From positions 69,493,219 to 69,557,218 of the forward strand of contig CM054143.1 of assembly GCA_028751875.1 (NCBI GenBank): DNA of 64,000 bases, in the 5' to 3' direction. Below the pieces are notes generated by a model that was not told where the DNA came from, searched no databases, and worked only from the letters and a program-made list of their open reading frames with translations. Positions 21,715 to 30,533 of this stretch are shown here, piece by piece (position 1 is the first letter of the stretch; each line of letters opens with the position of its first letter). Made by a program: the position numbers and the translations under genes. This DNA comes from Rapana venosa. Its lineage: Eukaryota > Mollusca > Gastropoda > Neogastropoda > Muricidae.

Positions 21715-22095
21715 ATTAGCTGCTTGGGTGGGTGGTTGGCTAGTTGGCTGGTTGGTTGGATGGTTGGGTGGGTGGGTGAATGGTTGGCTGGTTGGTTGGG
21801 TGGTCGGGTGGGTGAATGGTTGGCTGGGGTTGGATGGTTGGGTGGGTGGGAATTTTGTTGAATGGTTGCTGGTTGTTGGTGTCGGTGGGTGATGTTGGTA
21901 AGGGTTAGCTGAGTTAGGGTTAGGTTATTGGGTTAGGGTTGGATGGATGGTTGGCTGGCTGGTCGGGTGGGTGGTTGATTGGTTGGTTGGGTGGGTGGAT
22001 GGTTGGTTAGGGTTAGCTGGGTTAGGGTTGGGTTAGGGTTACAGTTGGGTGGCTGGTTGGCTGGTTGGTCAGGTGGGTGGATGGTTGGTTTTCTT
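21715..22095. repeat. (TTGG)n array interleaved with TTAGGG units
   Basis: GGTTGGCTGGTTGG and GGTGGGTGGATGG words alternate with short blocks of GTTAGGGTTAGG near 21,900-21,945 and 22,005-22,045. All telomere-like units have the G-rich strand on plus, the same orientation as the array at 22,561. Confidence 0.9.
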
Positions 22096-22558
22096 CCTTG
22101 TATTGTTGCTTTACTTTGCTTTCCTTCATATCTTTTTCTGCCTGTCTCCCATTCCTCTTATTATTGTGCTTTCATCCATTCTGCTACCTTTATTCTTTTC
22201 TCTCCCTTGTCAGCTTCTTTTCCACCGTATTTCTCCTCCTCCTCCTCTACCTCCTCCTCATCTTCTTCCTCCTCCTCTTCTTCTTCTTTCATCAGTTCTG
22301 TCGGCGTTGATGCGTATTTCCCAGTTCAGTACTCGCAGGGAGAGGGGGCGTACGCCAGACTAGCCAGCCCTACACTGAAGTACACTGAAGTGGTCAGTGT
22401 GCTTTTTTACGGCTTTTTGTAACCCGGGGATGAGGAATGAAGTGGAATGGCTGGCGTCCTCAGCACGGCCTGGTGTATTGGCCTTCAGGACTACAGGACT
22501 TTGTCACGTCGTAGTAGTAGTTTGTTTTTTCTTCTGTATCAGATTGGCTGTTTGGGAT
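22096..22558. other. Pyrimidine-rich stretch, no recognised gene
   Basis: Mostly T/C-rich sequence with a CTCCTCCTC/TTCTTC run at about 22,230-22,290, then about 250 bases of ordinary composition. ACACTGAAGT is directly repeated at 22,373-22,390. Confidence 0.5.
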
Positions 22559-22560
22559 AG

Positions 22561-22710
22561 TTAGGGTTAGTAAGGGTTAGGTTAGGGTTAGGTTAGGGTT
22601 AGTAAGGGTTAGGTTAGGGTTAGTAAGGGTTAGGTTAGGGTTAGTAAGGGTTAGGTTAGGGTTAGTAAGGGTTAGGTTAGGGTTAGTAAGGGTTAGGTTA
22701 GGGTTAGGGA
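22561..22710 (+). repeat. Interstitial telomere-like array with 21-bp period
   Basis: The sequence is made of TTAGGG and TTAGG units. The variant GTAAGGG recurs at 22,602, 22,623, 22,644, 22,665 and 22,686, exactly 21 bases apart, so the array has a higher-order unit of 21 bases rather than plain hexamers. TTAGGG is the usual molluscan telomere repeat. The array stops about 50 bases before the broken end of a minus-strand LINE. Confidence 0.95.
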
Positions 22711-22762
22711 GGGAGTTTCTAATGAAATGTTACGTCATCTACCATCAAATTGGGTCAACTTT

Positions 22763-23390
22763 TTATACCTTTTTTCTCCAAAGCGTGTGGACTAGGGTGG
22801 TTTCAGTGCTGTGGTTGACGCCATAGGCAGACTGAAATGCGGGAAGGAGACTATTTGAATGAAGATGGCTGTTGAGTTGTTTCAGAACGACTTTTTCAAG
22901 GACTTTGGAGATGAAAGGTAGGTTAGAAACAGGCCTGTAATTCTTCAGAATGTTAGGGTCAAGGTCGTGCTTTTTGAGTAGAGGTGTAATTATTGCAGTT
23001 TTGAGAGCTGATGGAAAAATTCCTGAAAGAAGAGATGAGTTTACAATTTTTGTGATGGTATAAGCTGCGGAAGGCACTGTGTGAGAAGAGAAGCAGGCAC
23101 AGGATCGAGATCGCATGATTTTATGGTCATTTCATTTAGAACTTTCCTGATTTCTTTGTCACTTGTTGGCTGAAAGGGAAGGAGAGGAGTGCCAGTGAAT
23201 TGGGGATCAGGAGGTACAGGTTGGAAAGGAGCCTGATCCAGTCTGGAGCGAATGTTACGGACTTTGTCAGAAAAGAACGAGGAAAATATATCAAGAAGTT
23301 CAGAGTGACTGTGGACAGTAGGCAGAGGGTTTGTCTTTGCAGATCCAAGAAGAGTTGAGGTGAGAGGAAAAAGAGATTTCATGGACGTGG
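22763..23390 (-). pseudogene. LINE reverse transcriptase N-terminal part
   Basis: The frame at 23,116-22,763 reads ITKIVNSSLLSGIFPSALKT, then LLKKHDLDPNILKNYRPVSN, then LEKVVLKQL and FQSAYGVNHSTETTL. These are the fingers-domain phrases of L2/CR1-type polymerases. An overlapping frame at 23,382-23,041 carries the connecting region. A frameshift lies near 23,100, and the copy ends before the catalytic aspartates. Confidence 0.88.
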
Positions 23391-23499
23391 CATCAAGAAC
23401 TTGAGCAGAGTAGTAGTTTGTCTTGGCTGAGTGGATTAAGGTTTTGACTTTGTTGGTTTGTTTTCGAAAGAGCTGTTTGTTTATTTCAGTTTTAGTTTT

Positions 23500-24597
23500 T
23501 CGCTATTGCCGTTCTAGTTGTCGGCGTTTGTGCTTTGCCACCAAGATATCATGGGTGTACCATGGGGCAAAGGGCCTATCAGGAAGAAAACGGTCAGTGG
23601 GAGGTGCGTGCTCATCAAGCAGTTGACTGAGAACAGTGTTATAGTGTTTTGAAGGGTCAGTGTGGTCAGGAATTTGTGATAGGCGTTCAGCAGCTTGTGA
23701 AGGGAAAGGTTCAATATCTATGGCCTTGAGGTTACGACGGGTGATGCACTTCTTCATTCTGATAGGTTTTGCGATATTAAGGAAGAAAAGAATGGCAGAA
23801 TGATCAGAAAGCAGTTGGTCAGTGAGGGAGACAGAGGTGACAAGATCTTGTGAAACATCAGTAATGAGCCGGTCTAAGATATGACCCGATCTGTGTGTTG
23901 CTTCATTTACTAGCTGGGACAGAGAGTGGTTTGTTAAAGAAAGAGAAAGACGTTTGACATCAGAAAGGTTCATGACCTTGTGGGTTAAACCAGGTTTCTG
24001 TGAGAAAGATGAGATCGATGTTCTGTTTAGATATGAAATCAGAAAGAAGGTCGGCTTTAACATCTGGGCAGACAGACTGCACATTAAGTAAACACACGTG
24101 AAGAAAGTTTGAGGAAGGCAGAGAGGTTGAAGATGACAGTGGTGAGTGAGGGTGACTATCAGAGAAAGAGGACGAGGATGATGGTAGAGATGTGTGCAGT
24201 GGAAGGGCAGACCAGAGTAGAGATGGCGAGTCAGGTGTGGAAGACGGTGAAAGGACTGGTTTAACAGGGGGATCAATAGTCTGATGCACACTGTGATACA
24301 CTTTAGTGTCAGAACACTTATTATTATCAGAGTCACAGGCAGAGGATGGAGCATCTGGAGGACAAAGATGTGGAGGAGTGCTGCAGCTGGTTGTGGTGGT
24401 TGTGGCAGTGACGTCAGAGGTGATGGGGGAGACATGTAGGGGAAACAGGCCACAGGCGATGACGTCTGCCTGCAGTGTTCCTGGTCTTGTTTTGGGTGGT
24501 ACAGTCCCAAGTTTGAAATACGCTGTTTAAGTTCGTAGTGTATGGGGTAGAACCCACGTGAGGACAATGCCTTTAAGTCTGCAACAGTTATTGTCAT
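23500..24597 (-). pseudogene. LINE endonuclease and linker region
   Basis: A 364-codon open frame runs through this region in the minus direction. The N-terminal part of the endonuclease is out of frame with it. HVCLLNVQSVCPDVKADLL and LIFLTETWF lie near 24,110-23,985 in another frame, followed by a frame change. The long frame carries GHILDRLITDVSQDLV, the SDHSAILF catalytic block near 23,800, RRNLKAID and, at its end, FAPWYTHDILVAKHKRRQLE. These are typical phrases of L2/CR1-type LINE ORF2. At least one frameshift separates the first part from the rest. Confidence 0.85.
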
Positions 24598-24740
24598 AGT
24601 TGTGGGGTGGTGAACACTGGGTGGTGGTGGTGAGGGGGGGGGGGGAGATTTGAATTGGTGGATCAGTGAAAAAGTTCAGACTGTGCAGGGTCAAAGTATA
24701 ATGGGTCACAAGGACCAGCAGATCAGGTGAACACAAATCA

Positions 24741-24990
24741 TAAGTCAAATGAAGTTTGGTAAAAAGAACTTAATATATCGAAAAGATGAAAACTATTCAT
24801 TGAACTATTTCGAAAAGTCAATGATAATGAACAAATCGGTTCTGAACATAGGATTCTGGGTTCAGCAACATTTATCATCAGATGTGGCTCAAGGGAAAAT
24901 GTTGTACACAGAGAAATAGCAGAGTGGCCTGAGTTTAACTTCCCTGAAAGAGCAAACTCTATTTCATCACAAAAAACTATTGCTACTCAT
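24741..24990. other. AT-rich stretch without a gene
   Basis: Short non-repetitive stretch between the LINE and a CA-rich region. Nothing recognisable. Confidence 0.5.
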
Positions 24991-25778
24991 ACACAAACAC
25001 GCACGCACGCACGCACCACACACACACATACACACATACACACACACACACACCACATTAAAAGTGACAAAACACACACTTTCAGTCACACAACAAGCGT
25101 TGGACTTTTCTTCTTTTCCCTGTCTCCCTTCCTCTGATATCACTGAGAGTGAAAGACGACAACATGTAACGAACGAGGTGCCAACCCAACAAAAAACACA
25201 CACACACTCACAAAACCACTTACACACACACACACATATTCACCACACACACACTCTCTCTCTCTCTCTTTATCACACACACCACCCCACACACACACAC
25301 ACACCCATAAACACACACACACACCACACACCACACATTAGATGGCTTGACCAATAAAAAAGCAAGGTAGTTTGCTTTATTCTTGACCATCTGGAAATAA
25401 AAGTTGATTTTGACTGTGACTCAAACGTCCACAATTTCACCATATAGTTACACACACACACAACACAACACACCACCACACACACACACACACTCACACA
25501 CAATCACACACACAGTCACACACCACAAAACACAACACACACACACACACACACACACAACACACACACACACAGGCACACACAACATCACTCACACACA
25601 CACACACACACCACACACTCCACCACACACCAACACACACACCACACTCACACCACACACACACACTCACACACACTCCCTCACACACACACAACATGAC
25701 ACACTCTCTCACACACACAACAACACTGACCCACACTCTCTCAACACACTCTCAAAACGCACACGATTTTCACACACA

Positions 25779-25837
<59 letters not shown>

Positions 25838-25943
25838 CACCACACACAAACACTCAACACCACCACAACAAACTCCCTCACACTCACTACATCATGACAA
25901 ACTCTCTCCACACACTCTCAAACGCCCACCGATTTCACACAAA

Positions 25944-25974
<31 letters not shown>

Positions 25975-25975
25975 T
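24991..25975. repeat. CA-rich microsatellite complex
   Basis: CA arrays with CACACTCTCTC, CACCACAC and CTCACACAC interruptions occur in several blocks: 25,005-25,055, 25,198-25,340 and 25,450-25,975. An ordinary 140-base island lies at 25,060-25,195. The 200-codon frame through the last block is only His/Thr/Ser. Confidence 0.93.
25338..25425 (+). mobile_element. Short retroposon 3' end, diverged copy
   Basis: AGATGGCTTGACCAATAAAA ... CATCTGGAAATAAAAGTTG matches the end of the 18,630 element. The pentamer tail has decayed to GATTTTGACTGTGACT. CA arrays lie immediately before it and about 20 bases after it. Confidence 0.7.
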
Positions 25976-26460
25976 GCTTTGTATCTGTTTGTTTGTTTCT
26001 TGCTGATTTTTTGTTTGCTGTTTGGTGGGTTTTTTTGTTCTTTGGTGGTTATTTTGTTGTTGTTTGTTTGATTTTTGGTTGTTTGTTGTTGTTTTTGTTT
26101 TGTTGGGGGGGGTCTCACGCTTTTTTGTGTTGTTGGTTGTCATTAATTATACAGTATCGAACATGAAAGAAGGGTAATAATTGTACCTGATATTCATTTG
26201 TTGACATTTTCTTTTTTCTCTCATTTTCTTGTAATACAATCTGGTGTACAAATGTGTGCACATGTATGTACGTGTGTATTGTGTATGTATGTGTGGTGTG
26301 GGGTGTGTTGGGTTGGGTTGTGTTACGGTTAGAGTGCATGGGTGTGTGCGTGATCCACGCGTGTATGTGTGTACGAGTTATGCAGTGTATTTTTCTGGGT
26401 TGGGATGGGTGGGGGTTCCATTTTTGTTGTTGATAGGGTTTTTCTGTTTGTTTTAGGTCG
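25976..26460. other. T/G-rich non-coding stretch
   Basis: TTTGTTTG-rich sequence at about 25,985-26,110, then ordinary sequence with a GTATGTATGTGTG patch near 26,255-26,300. No gene was recognised. Confidence 0.5.
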
Positions 26461-26530
26461 TGTGTGTGTGTGAGTGTGTGTGTGTGTTGTTTGTGGTGTG
26501 TGTGAGTGTGTGTGTGTGTGTGTGGTGTGT
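26460..26530. repeat. (GT)n microsatellite
   Basis: GT array with GAGTG and TTGTTTGTGG interruptions, about 45-85 bases before the next retroposon 3' end. Confidence 0.93.
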
Positions 26531-26574
26531 TCTTTTTTTTCTGTTTCTATTTTTCTTTGGAGTTAGTTTTATTA

Positions 26575-26705
26575 TTTTGGGTTTGGTAAAAAATGTATTT
26601 AGAAATATGATAAGTTGTTTTTTTGTTCCTGGGTAGATGGCTTGATGAAAAAAGAAAATGCATTGTTTTACCAAATGTACCATCTGGAAATAAAAATTTG
26701 ACTGA
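26575..26705 (+). mobile_element. Short retroposon 3' end, third copy
   Basis: GTAGATGGCTTGATGAAAAA, then a CATTG phrase, then CATCTGGAAATAAAAATTTG and a single decayed TTGACTGAA tail. It matches the 18,630 and 58,905 copies and is preceded by a GT array. Confidence 0.75.
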
Positions 26706-26811
26706 ATTCACACTAATTCATTTTTCGGTGGGGGGGCTAAACGAAGACCAAACAACCCCACACACCCCACACAAACACACACCCACACACAACACACACA
26801 CACAAAACCCC

Positions 26812-26872
26812 AAAACAAGTCCTTGGGATGAACTATAAACCGAGGTCCCCAAGTGCGAAGCACCAGAAAATT
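26812..26872 (+). mobile_element. SINE central-domain fragment
   Basis: GGGATGAACTATAAACCGAG and GTCCCCAAGTGCGAAG match the central domain of the SINEs at 1963-2312 and 2530-2705. Only about 60 bases remain. Confidence 0.6.
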
Positions 26873-26889
26873 TTTCACAAAATTAATAC

Positions 26890-27945
26890 CATTTTTTATG
26901 CAGATACTCTCAATTCTTAGCATGATCTCCTGAAAATCCCCTTTTCTCTCTTGTTTTAAAATTCCTACTGCCTCAAGATATAAAAAATTGGTGATACAGA
27001 GCAAGTTACAGCAAGCAGATAAAACCGAACCCCGCTTTAGGGCCCAAACACAAACCTCTTCCATCAAACAGTTAAATAAATTCGGAATGGGCTGTCCCCT
27101 TCCACTGCGTGAAATATTACGGGCATTATCGACAAACACTTCAAGTAAAAATTCTCACCCAAACCTGCCATTTTGTGCTACTATCAATTTACCACAGTGC
27201 AGTTCCAAAATACCTGCCCAGATCAACAAAAAATAGTGCTCTCATTCTTCCATTTGGACTTTTGCAAATCTCTTCGGGGGTCTGCCACATCACTGTCCAC
27301 CCCTTCAACGTATACAAAACTCTGCAGCTCGATAGCATCCGAAAAAAAAATTTTCCCTAACACTCCTCTCTTGTGACTCTCCATGCTGCCGTCCCCACAA
27401 AAGGGTAAGCTATAAGTCGTACCCTCTGTACAAATGTCTCCACAAACAGCCCCCTCCTCCCTCGTAAATAATAATAATAAAATTTTAAAGGAAATTTTTT
27501 ATACCCGCTGAATCTTGTAAAGCAAAAAATCAAAGCGCCAAGTCTTCACCTGTCACCCTTCTCGTTCCCTCCGCTCGCTACAGAACCTTGTGCTTAAAAA
27601 TACAGAGATTCAACCAATCCACAGTCGGTGTCGCTTTTCCCCTTTTCTGGTCCACATTCGGGAAAGCCCCCCCCTCCTCCCTTTGCCAAAACCTCCTTAT
27701 GATGCTTTTAAACCCGGGCCTAAAAACCCACATTTATTCAACCCTAAGATGCCCCCCTCTTGTTCCTTTTCACTTTTTTTCCCTGCCCCCAACAGCCAAA
27801 ACTCCTACCCTGCCCGATGTACTACCCTTTATATCGTCGTGTGTTGTCATTTGAAACTTTAATTGTAACTGGGTGCATGTGAATGTGGATGAATAAAGCG
27901 CTTTTTTTTTTTGCAAGATAGGGACTATATAAGTCCATTTTTGGG
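26890..27945 (+). mobile_element. LINE 3' region (L2/CR1-like), low base quality
   Basis: The plus strand carries the C-terminal part of a LINE ORF2 in broken frames. It includes GCAGATAAAACCGAA (the NADKTE phrase), a KLCSSIAS region near 27,320, and a PRFNxSTVG-like stretch near 27,610 followed by the SSLKTHLF-type end near 27,720. The 3' UTR ends GATGAATAAAGCGC with poly-T, then AGGGACTATATAAGTCC. The same text occurs on the minus strand at 61,466-62,830. Many homopolymer-type indels are present compared with that copy, so most frame breaks here may be sequencing error. Confidence 0.8.
27466..27541 (-). mobile_element. Nested inverted LINE 3' end
   Basis: ATAATAATAATAAAATTTT followed by AATCAAAGCGCC is the reverse complement of the 3' end (TTTGATT ... 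(ATT)n) of this same LINE family. It sits inside the C-terminal coding part of the plus-strand copy, where the minus-strand copy at about 62,190 is uninterrupted. That makes it a short secondary insertion in opposite orientation. Confidence 0.65.
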
Positions 27946-28395
27946 AGAAATACCAGTTCCCCTTGGAAGAGAGGCCATTGGCCTGGGGGGGAATGGATAC
28001 AAAAACAAACTCTGCACATGGGGAAATGGATGAAAAAAAGGAACAGTACTTATTCCTTTTTTTCCCGAAATGAAAGAATAATTTTTTTTTTTTTTTAAAG
28101 TACCTGAAGGAATTGCCTTCCAAAAGGGGAGCTTCAACAGTTCATGCCCAATGCTGTCAAAAATTTTGGGGAATGGCGGGTTTTTGCGACACAAACAAAG
28201 CACCAAATAAATAAATAAGTCTAGTAAGAGACAAAAAAAAAGCAAAAGCAAATTGAAATGAAAAAACCCAAACCGCCTCCCCTAAAAAACCAAAAAGCAA
28301 AAATTAAAAATCCCAAAACAAGAGAAAAACCCCCCCTGCCAAAACAAAAAAAAGCCCAAAAAAATCTGTTATAACTGTAAAAGTACAGCTGACAA
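27946..28395 (-). repeat. Segment duplicated (inverted) at 61,035-61,465
   Basis: The reverse complement matches 61,035-61,465 through its whole length. Shared anchors are GACAGCATTGGGCAT, TTGGAAGGCAA, CCTTCAGGTA and GGTTTTTTAGGGGA. Here the sequence is inflated with homopolymers. At both loci the segment directly abuts the 3' end of the same LINE, so LINE and flank were duplicated together. Confidence 0.85.
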
Positions 28396-28423
28396 AACAC
28401 ACACAACACACACACACACACCC

Positions 28424-28456
<33 letters not shown>
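28396..28456. repeat. (CA)n microsatellite
   Basis: CA array in the duplicated segment. It corresponds in position to the longer GT array at 60,780-61,035 at the other locus. Confidence 0.9.
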
Positions 28457-28458
<2 letters not shown>

Positions 28459-28515
28459 CTTTTTAGATCTGCACTCTAAAAAAACCAAACCAAAAACAAA
28501 CCCTAACCCTAACCA
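28457..28515 (-). repeat. AGATCTGCACTCTGAA module with CCCTAA units, copy 1
   Basis: CTTTTTAGATCTGCACTCTA is followed by an AAACCAAACC-type stretch and then CCCTAACCCTAACC. A CA array abuts its left side. Two related copies lie at 28,848-28,900 and 60,520-60,580. Confidence 0.75.
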
Positions 28516-28847
28516 ATTAAATAAAAAAATACAGGAATTTTTTCGCGACATCTTGCAAAAAAAAAAATCAAGCGCTTTTATTAAACTAGTCTTTTCATGC
28601 AGCCATTAAAGAATAGTATTTACCAAAAATTTAAATGTAAACACACACACACACACACACAATTGTCTTTATAAAAAGAGTAACCCCAATTCTGCGGACC
28701 CCCTCCCCCCAACACACTAGTTAGGTAAAACAGTTTTTAAAAAAAAATAAAGAAAAGAAACCCACAACAAACCACACAAACACACACACACACACACCAC
28801 ACACACCCAACACACACACACAACCCAAACACACACACCACCAAAAA
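28516..28847. other. Low-quality A-rich stretch with a CA array
   Basis: Contains GCAAAAAAAAAAATCAAGCGC near 28,555, which resembles the inverted 3' end of the LINE at 26,890. A CA array at 28,640-28,660 and another at 28,777-28,840 follow. No gene is seen. Confidence 0.55.
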
Positions 28848-28900
28848 TTCTTTGATCGCACTCTGAAAACAAAACCCAAACCAAAAAAAAACCCCTAACC
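28848..28900 (-). repeat. AGATC..GCACTCTGAA module with CCCTAA units, copy 2
   Basis: TTCTTTGATCGCACTCTGAA is followed by AAACCCAAACC and CCCCTAACCCT. Same order as copy 1 at 28,457: CA array, then CACTCTGAA core, then C/A-rich spacer, then telomere-like units. Confidence 0.65.
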
Positions 28901-29456
28901 CTCAAAAGAAACCCAAAAGGTTTTGAATTGGGGAACCTTTTTTTCCACCAAATTTTTCAATTCTTTTTTTTTGTATTTTTTAAAATCGCCAAATTTTTCC
29001 CTTTTTTCTGAAGCTTCCAGGGGGTGGACAAAAACAACTAAAAACCAATGTTAAAAGAAGAGATAGGGTTTTTAAAAGCCGGCAAACTCAAACCCCTTTT
29101 TTGTTTATCCAAACCAGGGAAATTTTTGGCCCCATTCGGGTTCGCCTCTCGGACCAAAAACTTCATATTTTATAAAAACTAAGCATTTTCCCTTTACTCG
29201 GCTTTTACCTATCTCTCTACTAAATAAAATAATACTAATTTTTTTTTGTGTAAAACTATAAAATTATGGGAATTTTTGTAAAACAATATCTTTTTAACAA
29301 CTTATCAACAACTTACAAGAAATTGCCAAGAACTTATTAAAACAATCGAATTACCAAGAATTATCAAAAACTAGTACAAGAACTAAAACAAGAACTATTT
29401 AAGAACTTTCAAAAAATAAAAAGACCCCATCCAAATTTTCAACAACTTTTCCAACT
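28901..29456. other. Low-quality contig end
   Basis: A/T-rich sequence with many homopolymers and an AACTTATCAACAACTTACAAGAA-like repeated motif up to the gap. No gene or repeat family is recognisable. Confidence 0.55.
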
Positions 29457-29956
29457 NNNNNNNNNNNNNNNNNNNNNNNNNNNNNNNNNNNNNNNNNNNN
29501 NNNNNNNNNNNNNNNNNNNNNNNNNNNNNNNNNNNNNNNNNNNNNNNNNNNNNNNNNNNNNNNNNNNNNNNNNNNNNNNNNNNNNNNNNNNNNNNNNNNN
29601 NNNNNNNNNNNNNNNNNNNNNNNNNNNNNNNNNNNNNNNNNNNNNNNNNNNNNNNNNNNNNNNNNNNNNNNNNNNNNNNNNNNNNNNNNNNNNNNNNNNN
29701 NNNNNNNNNNNNNNNNNNNNNNNNNNNNNNNNNNNNNNNNNNNNNNNNNNNNNNNNNNNNNNNNNNNNNNNNNNNNNNNNNNNNNNNNNNNNNNNNNNNN
29801 NNNNNNNNNNNNNNNNNNNNNNNNNNNNNNNNNNNNNNNNNNNNNNNNNNNNNNNNNNNNNNNNNNNNNNNNNNNNNNNNNNNNNNNNNNNNNNNNNNNN
29901 NNNNNNNNNNNNNNNNNNNNNNNNNNNNNNNNNNNNNNNNNNNNNNNNNNNNNNNN
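29457..29956. other. Assembly gap of 500 N
   Basis: Exactly 500 undetermined bases, the conventional size for a scaffold gap of unknown length. Any open frame spanning it is meaningless. Confidence 0.99.
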
Positions 29957-29959
29957 AAG

Positions 29960-30460
29960 GAAAAAATCCTGTCTTTTGCGGTTATATATGGCGAATCTTT
30001 CTCATCAATATGTTGATCTATGTCATTGACATATACATTAAATAATGTAGAACTGAATGTATTTCCCTGATGTACCCCCTTTTTGACTATGATTTCATCT
30101 GTGTGTTTGCCTCGTATTTGTGTAAATATTGTTGCATTGGAATACATGTTTTTAATGACATTAAAAGTTTTGCCTGTTATTCCTATTTCGTTTAACTTTA
30201 TAAGAAGACCCTCATGCCACACATTATTGAAAGCTTTCTGAAAATCTACAAAGCAGCAATAAAGTCTATTAGTTTTTACTTTTAGTGCACTATCTATTAA
30301 ATTGTTAAGTAGGAAGATATGGTCCGTTGTTCTGCATGCTTTTCTGAAACCAGCTTGTTCTCTGACAATACTATTGTTATTTTCTAAATATTCAGATATT
30401 CTATGATTCAGTATTTGACAAAAAAGTTTCCCAATAGTGTTTGTCAATGTTTGACAAGAA
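29960..30460 (-). pseudogene. LINE reverse transcriptase fragment
   Basis: On the minus strand one clean frame reads TNTIGKLFCQILNHRI near 30,450, REQAGFRKACRTTDHIFLL near 30,350 and CCFVDFQKAFNNVWHEGLL near 30,240. It continues with IKNMYSNATIF near 30,140 and VHQGNTFSSTLFNVYVNDID near 30,060. These are the fingers and palm motifs of a non-LTR reverse transcriptase. The frame runs into the gap before the catalytic ADD box, which reads TAKD at the last visible position. It is cut at its N terminus about 80 bases upstream of the HYLS1 start codon. The intact frame contrasts with the decayed LINEs elsewhere and suggests a younger copy. Confidence 0.9.
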
Positions 30461-30489
30461 CAAACCAATGAAACAAGTGCAGTCATTTG

Positions 30490-30533
30490 TTTACAGGAAC
30501 AGAAACAAATGGTGAAAGGATTGTCTCTCAGAA
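30490..30533 (+). promoter_or_regulatory. Candidate splice acceptor and 5' UTR of HYLS1
   Basis: TCATTTGTTTACAG|GAACAG near 30,485-30,500 has the look of a 3' splice site and lies 35 bases before the ATG. If used, the first coding exon is the second exon of the gene, and the LINE fragment to the left lies in the preceding intron or in the promoter. Confidence 0.4.

Larger units (their letters stand above)
22760..24740 (-). mobile_element. L2/CR1-like LINE, 3'-truncated copy
   Basis: On the minus strand, the endonuclease, linker and N-terminal part of the reverse transcriptase are present in order. The element stops within the polymerase, after the HSTETTLVHT phrase at about 22,780. The catalytic YADD part and 3' UTR are missing at this locus. 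The C-terminal LINE pieces at 26,890, 61,466 and 63,200 could belong to the same family. Loss of the 3' part is unusual for LINE insertions, which normally lose the 5' part, so a later deletion or rearrangement next to the telomere-like array is likely. Confidence 0.85.

Noticed and set aside
21113..21892. 259-codon frame through poly-G, CTAC and TTGG arrays
   Set aside because: The frame crosses three kinds of simple repeat and poly-G runs of uncertain length. No domain is present.
25404..26006. 200-codon His/Thr/Ser frame
   Set aside because: Translation of a CA-rich array.
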